From assembly GCA_012522255.1 (NCBI GenBank), contig JAAYKT010000178.1, positions 1 through 10,884 of the forward strand: DNA of 10,884 bases, given 5' to 3'. Position numbers and translations under genes: made by a program. The stretch comes from Clostridiales bacterium. Lineage in GTDB: Bacteria > Bacillota > Clostridia > Lutisporales > Lutisporaceae. Positions 1 through 6,410 of this stretch are shown here, in pieces. Position 1 is the stretch's first letter, and every line of letters begins with the position of its first letter. Under the pieces are notes generated by a model that was not told where the DNA came from, did not search any database, and saw only the letters and a program-made list of their open reading frames with translations.

Positions 1-633
1 GAAGCCACTTCCGTTGCAAAAGGCAACTCCGAGTTTGCCAATAAATTAGGTGAAAAAATTGCATCAGACAAAGTAACTGCAATTGACGATGGATCCATAC
101 CCAATGCCTGGGGTTCTGTCAACATAGATGATGAAGGAGTACCGACAGAGAAGAATATTCTAATTGAAAATGGTATTTTAAAAGGCTACATGGTGGATAA
201 GTTTAACGGGAGAAGGATGGCGATGCACCCTACAGGTAATTCCAGACGTCAATCCTATAAATATGCCCCTACCTCCAGGATGACCAATACGTATATAGCT
301 GCGGGAGATGACGAAAACGATGCTATAATTTCCTCTATGGATTATGGTTTATATGCCAAACAAATGGGCGGCGGCTCTGTAAATCCGGTGACCGGTGAGT
401 TCAATTTTGCAGTTTTGGAAGGGTATATAGTAAGAAACGGTCAAATAGACACACCTGTGAGAGGGGCAACGCTAATCGGAAAAGGTTCTGATGTGTTGTT
501 AAAGATAGATATGGTCGGAAAGAAATTGGATATGTCCGCAGGTATGTGCGGATCTGTCAGCGGTGCCGTTCCCGTGAATGTGGGGCAGCCAATGATTAGG
601 GTATCACAAATAACTGTGGGCGGAAGGGAATAG
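1..633 (+). CDS. tldD: TldD metalloprotease subunit, C-terminal part (5' end outside window)
   Basis: The reading frame is open from base 1 (first residues EATSVAKGNSEF) to a TAG at 631-633, giving about 210 codons, so the N-terminal half and start lie upstream of the window. I recognise the TldD C-terminal domain from an ordered set of conserved stretches: DDGSIPNAWGSVNIDDEG, LIENGILKGYM, PTGNSRRQSY, RMTNTY, YGLYAKQMGGGSVNPVTGEF, PVRGATLIG and the closing MCG...VNVGQPMIRVSQITVGG. In the family, TldD carries the zinc-binding HExxxH motif and pairs with TldE to degrade or mature peptides. That motif should sit just before base 1 (the family reads HEAxGHxLEA), so the catalytic residues are not visible here. 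The gene is followed after 12 bases by tldE, whose ribosome binding site overlaps this stop codon, so the two are co-transcribed and probably translationally coupled. Confidence 0.95.
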   Translation, partial: EATSVAKGNSEFANKLGEKIASDKVTAIDDGSIPNAWGSVNIDDEGVPTEKNILIENGILKGYMVDKFNGRRMAMHPTGNSRRQSYKYAPTSRMTNTYIAAGDDENDAIISSMDYGLYAKQMGGGSVNPVTGEFNFAVLEGYIVRNGQIDTPVRGATLIGKGSDVLLKIDMVGKKLDMSAGMCGSVSGAVPVNVGQPMIRVSQITVGGRE

Positions 634-645
634 GAGGGTTGTCGG

Positions 646-2001
646 ATGGATATAAAGAAATTTAGAGATATACTGTTTCAAAGGGCAAAAGAAGAAGGTT
701 TTACGGACTATGAAATATATTTTGTTAACGGTGATAGCTTTAGAGTTTCGATTTATGAAGGCGAAATAGATCAATACAGTGTTAATACAGATATAGGCCT
801 TAGTTTCAGAGGGCTGTTTGATGGAAAAATGGGATACTCCTATACGGAAATTTTGGATGATGAAGCATTGGAAATGCTGATAAAAAGTGCAAAAGAAAAT
901 GCTTTGGCAATCGAAGATGAAGATGTAGAAATCATTTATGGCGAAAAGAATACCTATTCAAATGTAGACAGCTACAATGAAGAGCTGGAAAAAGTGGATG
1001 CAAGCAAGAAGATAGACTTGGCCATGAAATTGGAGAAGGAAGCAAAAGAACAAAGTGATAAAGTAAAATCCATTGATGATTGCGTAGTGGCTTCAGGTAA
1101 AGGAGAAAGATATATATCAAACTCAAAGGGGTTGGATTTAAGCCACATATCCAATATGGTTTATGCCTTGGTGTCTGCCGTTGTGGAAGAGGACGGCAAA
1201 GTAAACACAGCTTATTCTTTTAAGGCAACTTATGATTTTAATGAAATAGACACGAAAAGACTGGCAGAAGAAGCAGTTACAAAAGCACTTTCCTATATGG
1301 GAGCTCAAAGTGTGCCAACGGGGAAATATGGGGTTATTGTAAAAAATGATGTTATGGCAGATATTTTAGAGACATTCTCCGGAATATTTTCTGCCTATAG
1401 TGTGCAAAAAGAGCTATCCCTTTTAAAGGGTAAACTAAAGACAAAGATTGCCTCGGATATAGTTACACTGATTGATGACCCACTTATGGAAAAGGGGCTT
1501 GCTTCTATTCCTTTTGATGATGAAGGAGTTGCGACTTATACAAAAGCTGTTATTGGGGAGGGAATACTCAACACCTATTTATATAACTTAAAAACCGCAA
1601 AAAAGGATGGTGTCGAATCCACAGGGAATGCATCAAAAGCATCCTATGCTTCTCCCATCGGTACTTCACCTTCCAACTTTTATATCAAACCGGGAAACAA
1701 TGACATAGACGAATTAAAAAAACTGTTGGGAAAAGGGTTGCTCATCACGGAGGTTCAGGGACTTCATTCAGGTGCCAACACCGTGTCCGGTGACTTTTCG
1801 TTGGGTGCCAAGGGTTTTTTGATTAAAAACGGGCTTATAGAAAGGCCGGTAGAGCAAATTACCATTGCGGGGAACTTCTATAAAATACTATTGGATATAG
1901 TGGACCTGGGCTCCGATTTAAAATTCGGAATTCCCTCAGGAAGCAGTTGCTTTGGAAGCCCCAGCGTAATCGTCAAGGAAATGTCCGTGGCGGGGAAATA
2001 A
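646..2001 (+). CDS. tldE: TldE/PmbA, non-catalytic partner subunit of the TldD/TldE protease
   Basis: 451 residues, essentially the length of E. coli PmbA (about 450). The ATG at 646 is preceded by AGGAGGG at 632-638. The protein shows the PmbA/TldE architecture: an N-terminal alpha/beta domain (about residues 1-190, with YEGEIDQYSVNTDIGLSFRG), a middle segment with VPTGKYGVIVKNDV, and a C-terminal beta-rich domain with TSPSNFYIKPG, GLHSGANTVSGDFSLGAKGFLI, QITIAGNFYKILLDI and a final GSSCFGSPSVIVKEMSVAG. No HExxxH zinc motif is present, as expected for the TldE subunit; catalysis resides in TldD. In E. coli the heterodimer removes the leader of microcin B17 and cleaves CcdA, and related pairs act on other modified peptides. 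No peptide precursor or maturase gene is visible here, so I infer a general proteolytic role. A hairpin follows 33 bases after the stop. Confidence 0.95.
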   Translation: MDIKKFRDILFQRAKEEGFTDYEIYFVNGDSFRVSIYEGEIDQYSVNTDIGLSFRGLFDGKMGYSYTEILDDEALEMLIKSAKENALAIEDEDVEIIYGEKNTYSNVDSYNEELEKVDASKKIDLAMKLEKEAKEQSDKVKSIDDCVVASGKGERYISNSKGLDLSHISNMVYALVSAVVEEDGKVNTAYSFKATYDFNEIDTKRLAEEAVTKALSYMGAQSVPTGKYGVIVKNDVMADILETFSGIFSAYSVQKELSLLKGKLKTKIASDIVTLIDDPLMEKGLASIPFDDEGVATYTKAVIGEGILNTYLYNLKTAKKDGVESTGNASKASYASPIGTSPSNFYIKPGNNDIDELKKLLGKGLLITEVQGLHSGANTVSGDFSLGAKGFLIKNGLIERPVEQITIAGNFYKILLDIVDLGSDLKFGIPSGSSCFGSPSVIVKEMSVAGK

Positions 2002-2034
2002 GGCATATAACAATAAAATAAAAATTTGGCAATC

Positions 2035-2069
2035 ACAAAGAAGGTTTGTCTATGACAAACCTTCTTTGT
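2035..2069 (+). terminator. Hairpin after tldE, probable terminator
   Basis: A perfect 16-bp inverted repeat: arms 2035-2050 (ACAAAGAAGGTTTGTC) and 2054-2069, with a 3-base TAT centre. It lies 33 bases after the tldE stop and ahead of the next promoter, where a terminator is expected. The usual run of T directly after the stem is missing (ATTAAATGC follows), so it may instead act as an mRNA 3'-end stabiliser or be a weak terminator. T-rich stretches begin only about 30 bases further on. Confidence 0.55.
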
Positions 2070-2070
2070 A

Positions 2071-2211
2071 TTAAATGCATTAGCCTTATCAATAAAATCA
2101 TTTCTTATTTACTTTTTTTGTTTTAATTTTTGGCGAGAAAAAAAATTTAAAAAGATTTGATAGTAATAAAATCTATCAGAATAAATTTAACATGACATTA
2201 TCACAGAATAA
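2071..2211. other. A/T-rich intergenic stretch upstream of the opine operon promoter
   Basis: No gene is visible: there is no open frame with a ribosome binding site on either strand and no recognisable RNA. The stretch is rich in A and T runs, including nine A at about 2139-2147. It holds a modest inverted repeat, TGATAG (2158-2163) and CTATCA (2173-2178), separated by 9 bases, which could be a regulator site or chance. The region serves as the upstream part of the operon promoter. Confidence 0.5.
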
Positions 2212-2237
2212 CAACACAAAGAAAAAGATTTGTGTTG
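2212..2237. promoter_or_regulatory. Perfect inverted repeat overlapping the -35 box, candidate operator
   Basis: Arms CAACACAAA (2212-2220) and TTTGTGTTG (2229-2237) are exact reverse complements of 9 bases each, separated by 8 bases. The right arm covers the first three bases of the -35 box TTGACA. The same 9-base right arm occurs at 6318-6326, again covering the first three bases of the iclR -35 box. This placement suits a transcription factor site, and the IclR-family protein encoded at 6411 is the obvious candidate. That assignment is inference. Confidence 0.55.
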
Positions 2238-2263
2238 ACAAAGAAAAACTAATTAGGTACTAT
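2235..2263 (+). promoter_or_regulatory. Sigma-A-type promoter of the aminotransferase / opine dehydrogenase / transporter operon
   Basis: A perfect -35 box TTGACA (2235-2240), a 17-base spacer and a -10 box TACTAT (2258-2263, four of six consensus bases). Transcription would start near 2270, leaving a leader of about 40 bases before the ATG at 2311. The promoter follows the tldE hairpin and there is no other good promoter before the next two genes, so it should drive all three. Confidence 0.7.
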
Positions 2264-2270
2264 TGATTTG

Positions 2271-2283
2271 GGAACTAAGTTCC
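2271..2283. promoter_or_regulatory. Short dyad GGAAC-TAA-GTTCC at the predicted transcription start
   Basis: Perfect 5-bp arms around a 3-base centre, lying at about +1 to +13 relative to the predicted start. A repressor bound here would block initiation. The size and GAAC/GTTC core recall boxes of some IclR-family regulators such as KdgR, but five-base arms can arise by chance, and no second copy is seen at the iclR promoter. Confidence 0.4.
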
Positions 2284-2310
2284 TACAAGGGAAAGAGAGG
2301 GGGTGTTTAA

Positions 2311-3471
2311 ATGAAAAAGATCTTAACAACAAAAAGACATATTATGCTAAACACAACTGCCATGGGTGAAAGCAACGACCTTTCTAAACTATACGATGAT
2401 GTTATTGATCTTAGTTTGGGAGATACTGATTTAAATACACCAGAGCCTATTGTTACAAGGGCTTTCAACGATGCGCTAACAGGTCATACTCATTATACTG
2501 ATTTTTTAGGTGATAATGAACTGAGAGAAGAGATTATTAAGTTTTATAAAAATCGATATAATGTTGATGTAGGGTTAGAGGAAATAATGGTAACTACAAG
2601 TGGATGCCACGGAATGTGGCTGGTATTGGAATCTATTTTGGAAGATGGAGACGAAGTAATAATTCATGAACCATATTTTACGCCATATCCATATCAAATC
2701 ATGTTGACACGTGGTAAACCAATACGCCTGCCTACATATGAGGAAGAGGACTTTGAGGTTTCACCTGAGAGGCTTGAAAAGCTGATAACGAAGAAAACCA
2801 AAGCGGTAATTATTAATGCCCCAAATAACCCGACAGGAACCTGTTTCCAAGTTAGGACACTTAAAGAAATACTTAATCTTGCGTTGAAATATAATTTTTA
2901 CATTATTGCGGATGATGTATACACTACATTTAGTTTTAACAGTACTTTTGTTCCAATGGCTTCCTTTGACCAAGGTAAGGATAGAATCATTACAATTAAT
3001 AGCTTTTCTAAAAAGTATGCGATGACCGGATGGCGTATAGGAAATGTAATAGCACCATCAAATATTATACAAGTTATGAAAAATATTAATGAAAACAATG
3101 TTTTTACAGCACCTTCAGTATCGCAACGTGCAGCCTTTCATGCCTTAAGACTACATGATACAGTTAATCCGCCAATAGTTAAGGAAACAAAAAAAAGATT
3201 GGACTATGCGTATGGGAGATTATCCAAATTATCAAAAATCTCTTGTTCAGCACCAAAAGGTGCTATGTATCTATTTCCAAACATAAAAAATACAGGTTGC
3301 ACAAGCCAAGAATTTTGTCGGAGGCTTCTTGAGGATGCCCATGTTCTTGCATTGCCCGGGAATGCATTTGGTGATTCAGGGGAAGGGTATGTAAGATTGG
3401 CAATGTCTGTTGGAATACCAAAACTAAAAGAAGCATTTGATAGAATCAAAAAGATGGTTATGTTTCTTTAA
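2311..3471 (+). CDS. PLP-dependent aminotransferase, class I/II (fold type I)
   Basis: 386 residues, the usual length for the family, with the ATG at 2311 preceded by AGGGGG at 2298-2303. The full class I/II signature is present: S231-F-S-K234-K-Y-A-M-T-G-W-R242-I-G, where K234 is the lysine that should form the internal aldimine with PLP. Other family landmarks are the small-domain start (DLSLGDTDLNTPEPI), HYTDFLGDNELREEI, TTSGCHGMWLVLESIL (cofactor phosphate region), NAPNNPTG (N173), ADDVY (D201 to the pyridine nitrogen, Y204) and GYVRLAMSVG, whose R362 should bind the substrate carboxylate. It would transfer an amino group between an amino acid and a 2-oxo acid in the cytoplasm. The amino acid cannot be read from the sequence; the closest general type is the aspartate/aromatic aminotransferase I-gamma group. 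It is the first gene of an operon with an opine dehydrogenase-family enzyme 50 bases downstream, suggesting that it makes or consumes one of the products of that enzyme. Confidence 0.9.
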   Translation: MKKILTTKRHIMLNTTAMGESNDLSKLYDDVIDLSLGDTDLNTPEPIVTRAFNDALTGHTHYTDFLGDNELREEIIKFYKNRYNVDVGLEEIMVTTSGCHGMWLVLESILEDGDEVIIHEPYFTPYPYQIMLTRGKPIRLPTYEEEDFEVSPERLEKLITKKTKAVIINAPNNPTGTCFQVRTLKEILNLALKYNFYIIADDVYTTFSFNSTFVPMASFDQGKDRIITINSFSKKYAMTGWRIGNVIAPSNIIQVMKNINENNVFTAPSVSQRAAFHALRLHDTVNPPIVKETKKRLDYAYGRLSKLSKISCSAPKGAMYLFPNIKNTGCTSQEFCRRLLEDAHVLALPGNAFGDSGEGYVRLAMSVGIPKLKEAFDRIKKMVMFL

Positions 3472-3507
3472 AAATAAATGTAACACGTATGCAAAAATAG
3501 TTGTTAT

Positions 3508-3513
3508 GGGAGG
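3508..3513 (+). promoter_or_regulatory. Ribosome binding site that fixes the opine dehydrogenase start
   Basis: GGGAGG lies 8 bases before the ATG at 3522. It lies inside the frame that opens at TTG 3501, which has no such site of its own, so the ATG is the better start. Confidence 0.75.
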
Positions 3514-3521
3514 TTTTTATT

Positions 3522-4724
3522 ATGACAGATTTAAAGGAAAAAACAATTGCTGTATTGGGAGGAGGTGCAATAGGAAAAGCAATTGCGGGGGATTGTGCTT
3601 TATCAGGTAATAAAGTCAGGATTTGCGATATTAAACCATTTGCAGAAACATCTTTGTTTCGTGTCAAAGAAAACGGAATTAAAATTCATGGTGAACAACT
3701 AAGCCTATTTGGATTTGAAAGATCCGGAATCGGCAAAATGGAAATGGTGACAACGAACATAAAAGAGGCGGTAGAAGGTGCAGAAATAGTCATAATTGCA
3801 ACACCCTCTGCTGCACATGATGTTTTTTTTAAGGAACTTATACCTGAATTAGAAGATGATATGGTGATTCATTTTATTCCTGATAATTATGGTTCTTTAA
3901 AACTTAGAAAAGCGATGCGGGATACAGAATGTAATAAACATGTCATTATTGGAGGATGGGCAGGTCCACCTTTCGATGCGAGAGTTGATATTGAGGGCGG
4001 CATTACTATGCCAAGCGTCAAGTTGGGCTATAGGGCCATTAATTTAAAGGGTTCGGCTCTTCCCTATTCCGATCAGGAAGCATTTGTAAAAAGCACTGAT
4101 TTTATAGGAGCTTTTGATTCAGTTAACCTTGGTGAAGGAATAGTTGATGGTGATACAATTCTGGGAACTTGTTTAAGCATAACTAATCCGTTATTGCATA
4201 CCGTGGGTCTTCTTATGGGCGTAGGTGTATTAGAAAATTTCACTACTATCTTGGGGCAAAAGATAGAGGATTTCTCCATATATTCTCATGCGTTTTGCCC
4301 ATCTATATCTAAGGTACAATATGCTTTTTATACTGAACAATTGAAAATTGCTAATGCTATGGGTCTGGAAATAACAAAATATGAAAAAGAACAATTTTTT
4401 TCAAGGGAAAGCATTATAGGTCTTAAATACATGGGACCTGACTTTAAAATACCCTTTGAATCTATTAATTATGTAGGTTGGGGTACAGGGCCTACTTCAA
4501 TTAATAGTAGATACTTAACTGAGGATATACCGGTTGGTTGCCGTATTTTACACTTGTTAGGGAAAAATTATGGGGTCAAAACACCAATAATTAACAGTAT
4601 GATAACCCTTGCTTCAGCGGTATTGGAGAAAGATTATTTTGAAGAGGGGTATAGCTTGGAGGATATTGGCATTGCAGATATGTCAAATAACGAATTACAA
4701 AATTATTTAAGAAAAGGTATTTAA
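3522..4724 (+). CDS. NAD-dependent octopine/nopaline (opine) dehydrogenase-family oxidoreductase
   Basis: 400 residues from the ATG at 3522; a TTG seven codons upstream is open but lacks a ribosome binding site. Residues 8-36 form a Rossmann turn, with G13-G-G15-A-I-G18 and an acidic D36 at the end of the second strand, which favours NAD(H) over NADP(H). The C-terminal half matches the octopine dehydrogenase helical domain: N222-P-L-L-H226-T-V-G corresponds to the NPxLH motif with the catalytic histidine, and R330-Y-L-T-E-D335-I-P-V-G to the RxxTEDxPxG motif with the aspartate of the catalytic pair. Family members reversibly and reductively condense the amino group of an amino acid with a 2-oxo acid to give an N-(1-carboxyalkyl) amino acid. 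The real substrate is unknown. A staphylopine-type metallophore role is less likely because no nicotianamine-like synthase is nearby. It sits between an aminotransferase and a transporter, consistent with making, or more simply breaking down, an opine. More distant ketopantoate-reductase-like enzymes share the fold but lack the TEDxP motif. Confidence 0.85.
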   Translation: MTDLKEKTIAVLGGGAIGKAIAGDCALSGNKVRICDIKPFAETSLFRVKENGIKIHGEQLSLFGFERSGIGKMEMVTTNIKEAVEGAEIVIIATPSAAHDVFFKELIPELEDDMVIHFIPDNYGSLKLRKAMRDTECNKHVIIGGWAGPPFDARVDIEGGITMPSVKLGYRAINLKGSALPYSDQEAFVKSTDFIGAFDSVNLGEGIVDGDTILGTCLSITNPLLHTVGLLMGVGVLENFTTILGQKIEDFSIYSHAFCPSISKVQYAFYTEQLKIANAMGLEITKYEKEQFFSRESIIGLKYMGPDFKIPFESINYVGWGTGPTSINSRYLTEDIPVGCRILHLLGKNYGVKTPIINSMITLASAVLEKDYFEEGYSLEDIGIADMSNNELQNYLRKGI

Positions 4725-4741
4725 TTTAAAATTTTAAATTA
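4722..4741. repeat. 20-bp perfect A/T-only palindrome between opine dehydrogenase and transporter
   Basis: TAATTTAAAATTTTAAATTA reads the same on both strands. It starts at the opine dehydrogenase stop codon and ends six bases before the ribosome binding site of the transporter. It could form a weak hairpin that separates translation of the two genes or mark an RNA processing point. Because it contains only A and T, chance is a real alternative. Confidence 0.5.
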
Positions 4742-4746
4742 GCACT

Positions 4747-4752
4747 GGAGGG
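4747..4752 (+). promoter_or_regulatory. Ribosome binding site supporting a TTG start
   Basis: GGAGGG with 6 bases to the TTG at 4759. No ATG or GTG occurs in frame nearby; the next in-frame ATG falls inside the first membrane segment, so the rare TTG start is well supported. Confidence 0.7.
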
Positions 4753-4758
4753 AGTATT

Positions 4759-6132
4759 TTGGAATTGCAAAATAATAAAGATATAAAAGAATATACGCTA
4801 AAACAATTATTGAAATTTCTTATACCTTCTGCAATCGGTGTGTTTTTATTTATGATTCCTGTGCCATTTAAGGGCACATTTAATATACCAATTGCTATAA
4901 TCGTTTCTAAGGTCACTAATATTATTGCCGTTTATATGCCTACAATTGTTTATACTGTTATCATTATGTCTGCAATAGGTACAATTATTAGAAAAACATT
5001 GAAACCAAGTTTTATGGTTGAAAACAAACTTATAGATACACTATTTAATCCAAGTATGATTTGGACTATTATACGTGTTTTAGCTGCAATTATGGTCTTA
5101 ATGCTAATTTTTGGTTTTGGTCCGGAGTATATTATTGGAGCCAATACAGGAACTTTTGTTGTTAATGAGTTTCTTAGAAACTTTATAACAACGATTTTTT
5201 TTGCAGGAACAATTATGACCTTATTATTAGACTATGGATTCATGGATTTTATAGGGGCTTACCTTTCTGTAGTTTTTAGAAAATTGTTCACACTACCTGG
5301 AAGAGCAGCTATAGACTGTATCACATCTTGGCTTGGCGATGCTGTTGTAGCAGTTCTCATAACATCAGATCAATATGATAAAGGATACTATAGCGCTAGA
5401 GAAGCAGGAATTATTGCTACCACATTTTCAGCTGTAAGCATTTCATTTACATTAGTAATATTTAACCAATTGGGTCTTGAACAAACATTTTTTGCGTTTT
5501 ATTATACCACCTTATTAGCAGGAATTATTGCAGCTATGATAATGCCGAGGATACCACCCTTAAGATGGAAAAAAGATGATTATATGGTGGACAATCCTGA
5601 GGTTCATATAACAAAGCCAGAAGGTGTTAGTTTATTTAAGTATGCAACAAATCTTGCCGTTAACAGGGCGGAAAATGCTAATTATTCATTAAGTAGATTT
5701 CTAAAGAATGGTTTAAATACACTTTTTGCATGCGGAATAAACACTATGCCGATTGTCTTGTTTATTGGAACTGTCACACTAGCATTTAACGAATACACAC
5801 CATTGTTTCAATGGTTAGGATACCCCTTTTTACCTTTGTTGAAGCTTCTTGGTATTCCTGAAGCCATGGAAGCATCCGGGTGTTTATTGGCTGGATTCGG
5901 AGATAATTTTGTACCTGCAGTAATAGCCGCTTCTTCAATTAAAAGCGAAATCACAAGATTTATAATAGGTTCATTATCAATTAACCAATTAATCTATATG
6001 TCTCAGGTAGGGGCATTGATTTTAGGTTCTAATATACCTATTAAGTTCACTGATTTGGCTTTGATTTTTTTAGAAAGAACCGTTATTTGTTTAATAATAA
6101 TAACACTGATTGCCAAGTTTATTATTGTCTAA
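4759..6132 (+). CDS. YjiH-type membrane transporter with nucleoside-recognition (GATE) domain
   Basis: 457 residues from a TTG start, strongly hydrophobic, with about ten predicted membrane segments by eye. Examples are residues 17-36, 40-60, 62-78, 101-123, 133-155, 218-240, 245-262 and 325-345, plus two or three near the C terminus. A basic cytoplasmic-looking loop (about 265-310, RWKKDDYMVDNPEV) sits in the middle. The conserved core P180-G-R-A-A-I-D186, S190-W-L-G-D194-AVVAVLITSDQYDKGYYSAREAG is typical of the GATE/nucleoside-recognition domain found in YjiH and spore-maturation-like proteins. The second half has G379-FGDNFVPAVIAA, characteristic of YjiH-family members. The substrate of the family is not established. 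Its position as third gene of the operon, 34 bases after the opine dehydrogenase, suggests that it imports or exports the substrate or product of that enzyme. An intrinsic terminator follows at once, making it the last gene of the operon. Confidence 0.8.
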   Translation: MELQNNKDIKEYTLKQLLKFLIPSAIGVFLFMIPVPFKGTFNIPIAIIVSKVTNIIAVYMPTIVYTVIIMSAIGTIIRKTLKPSFMVENKLIDTLFNPSMIWTIIRVLAAIMVLMLIFGFGPEYIIGANTGTFVVNEFLRNFITTIFFAGTIMTLLLDYGFMDFIGAYLSVVFRKLFTLPGRAAIDCITSWLGDAVVAVLITSDQYDKGYYSAREAGIIATTFSAVSISFTLVIFNQLGLEQTFFAFYYTTLLAGIIAAMIMPRIPPLRWKKDDYMVDNPEVHITKPEGVSLFKYATNLAVNRAENANYSLSRFLKNGLNTLFACGINTMPIVLFIGTVTLAFNEYTPLFQWLGYPFLPLLKLLGIPEAMEASGCLLAGFGDNFVPAVIAASSIKSEITRFIIGSLSINQLIYMSQVGALILGSNIPIKFTDLALIFLERTVICLIIITLIAKFIIV

Positions 6133-6145
6133 AGTAAATGGTAGT

Positions 6146-6180
6146 AAAGGCCGTTGGTGTAACAACCGTCGGCCTTTTTT
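6146..6180 (+). terminator. Rho-independent terminator after the transporter gene
   Basis: AAAGGCCG (6146-6153) pairs with CGGCCTTT (6170-6177); further pairing of GGT with ACC across a small internal mismatch extends the stem. A run of six T (6175-6180) ends it. It lies 13 bases after the stop codon, ends the three-gene operon and separates it from iclR. Confidence 0.85.
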
Positions 6181-6323
6181 AAATTCTAACATTATTAAAT
6201 TTTCTAAAACAGAGTGAGTATGTGTATATGTAGCATTAGGAATATTTCTATGTAAGAGGCTGAAATATAAGTCGAAATTAGGCAGCTGATTATTTCAAAG
6301 GAAAAAGTGTATAACAGTTTGTG

Positions 6324-6352
6324 TTGTCCATTTAATAGGTAAATGGTAAAAT
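6324..6352 (+). promoter_or_regulatory. Promoter of the IclR-family regulator gene
   Basis: -35 TTGTCC (6324-6329), a 17-base spacer and -10 TAAAAT (6347-6352, five of six consensus bases), with a predicted start near 6359 and a leader of about 50 bases. TTTGTGTTG at 6318-6326 overlaps the -35 box exactly as at the operon promoter. A second dyad, CCATTT (6328-6333) and AAATGG (6341-6346), fills the spacer. Both suggest control by a bound regulator, plausibly autoregulation. Confidence 0.6.
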
Positions 6353-6410
6353 TAATTTAATAAAAAATATATAAAAGTACATATAGCGCTGATAAAAGGG
6401 GTGTCATATA

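Noticed and set aside
2071..2234. Leader region examined for a riboswitch or attenuator
   Set aside because: The promoter lies downstream of this region and the remaining leader is only about 40 bases, too short for a known riboswitch.
3204..3449. 81-codon open frame on the - strand inside the aminotransferase gene
   Set aside because: Shadow of a strongly supported gene on the other strand. The same applies to the other - strand frames inside tldE, dnaX, ebfC and recR.
3501..3521. TTG start seven codons upstream for the opine dehydrogenase
   Set aside because: No ribosome binding site precedes it, whereas GGGAGG sits 8 bases before the ATG at 3522.
3823..3830. Run of eight T inside the opine dehydrogenase gene as a possible phase-variation tract
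   Set aside because: Runs of this length are expected in such A/T-rich DNA. The frame is intact, and a metabolic gene is an unlikely target.
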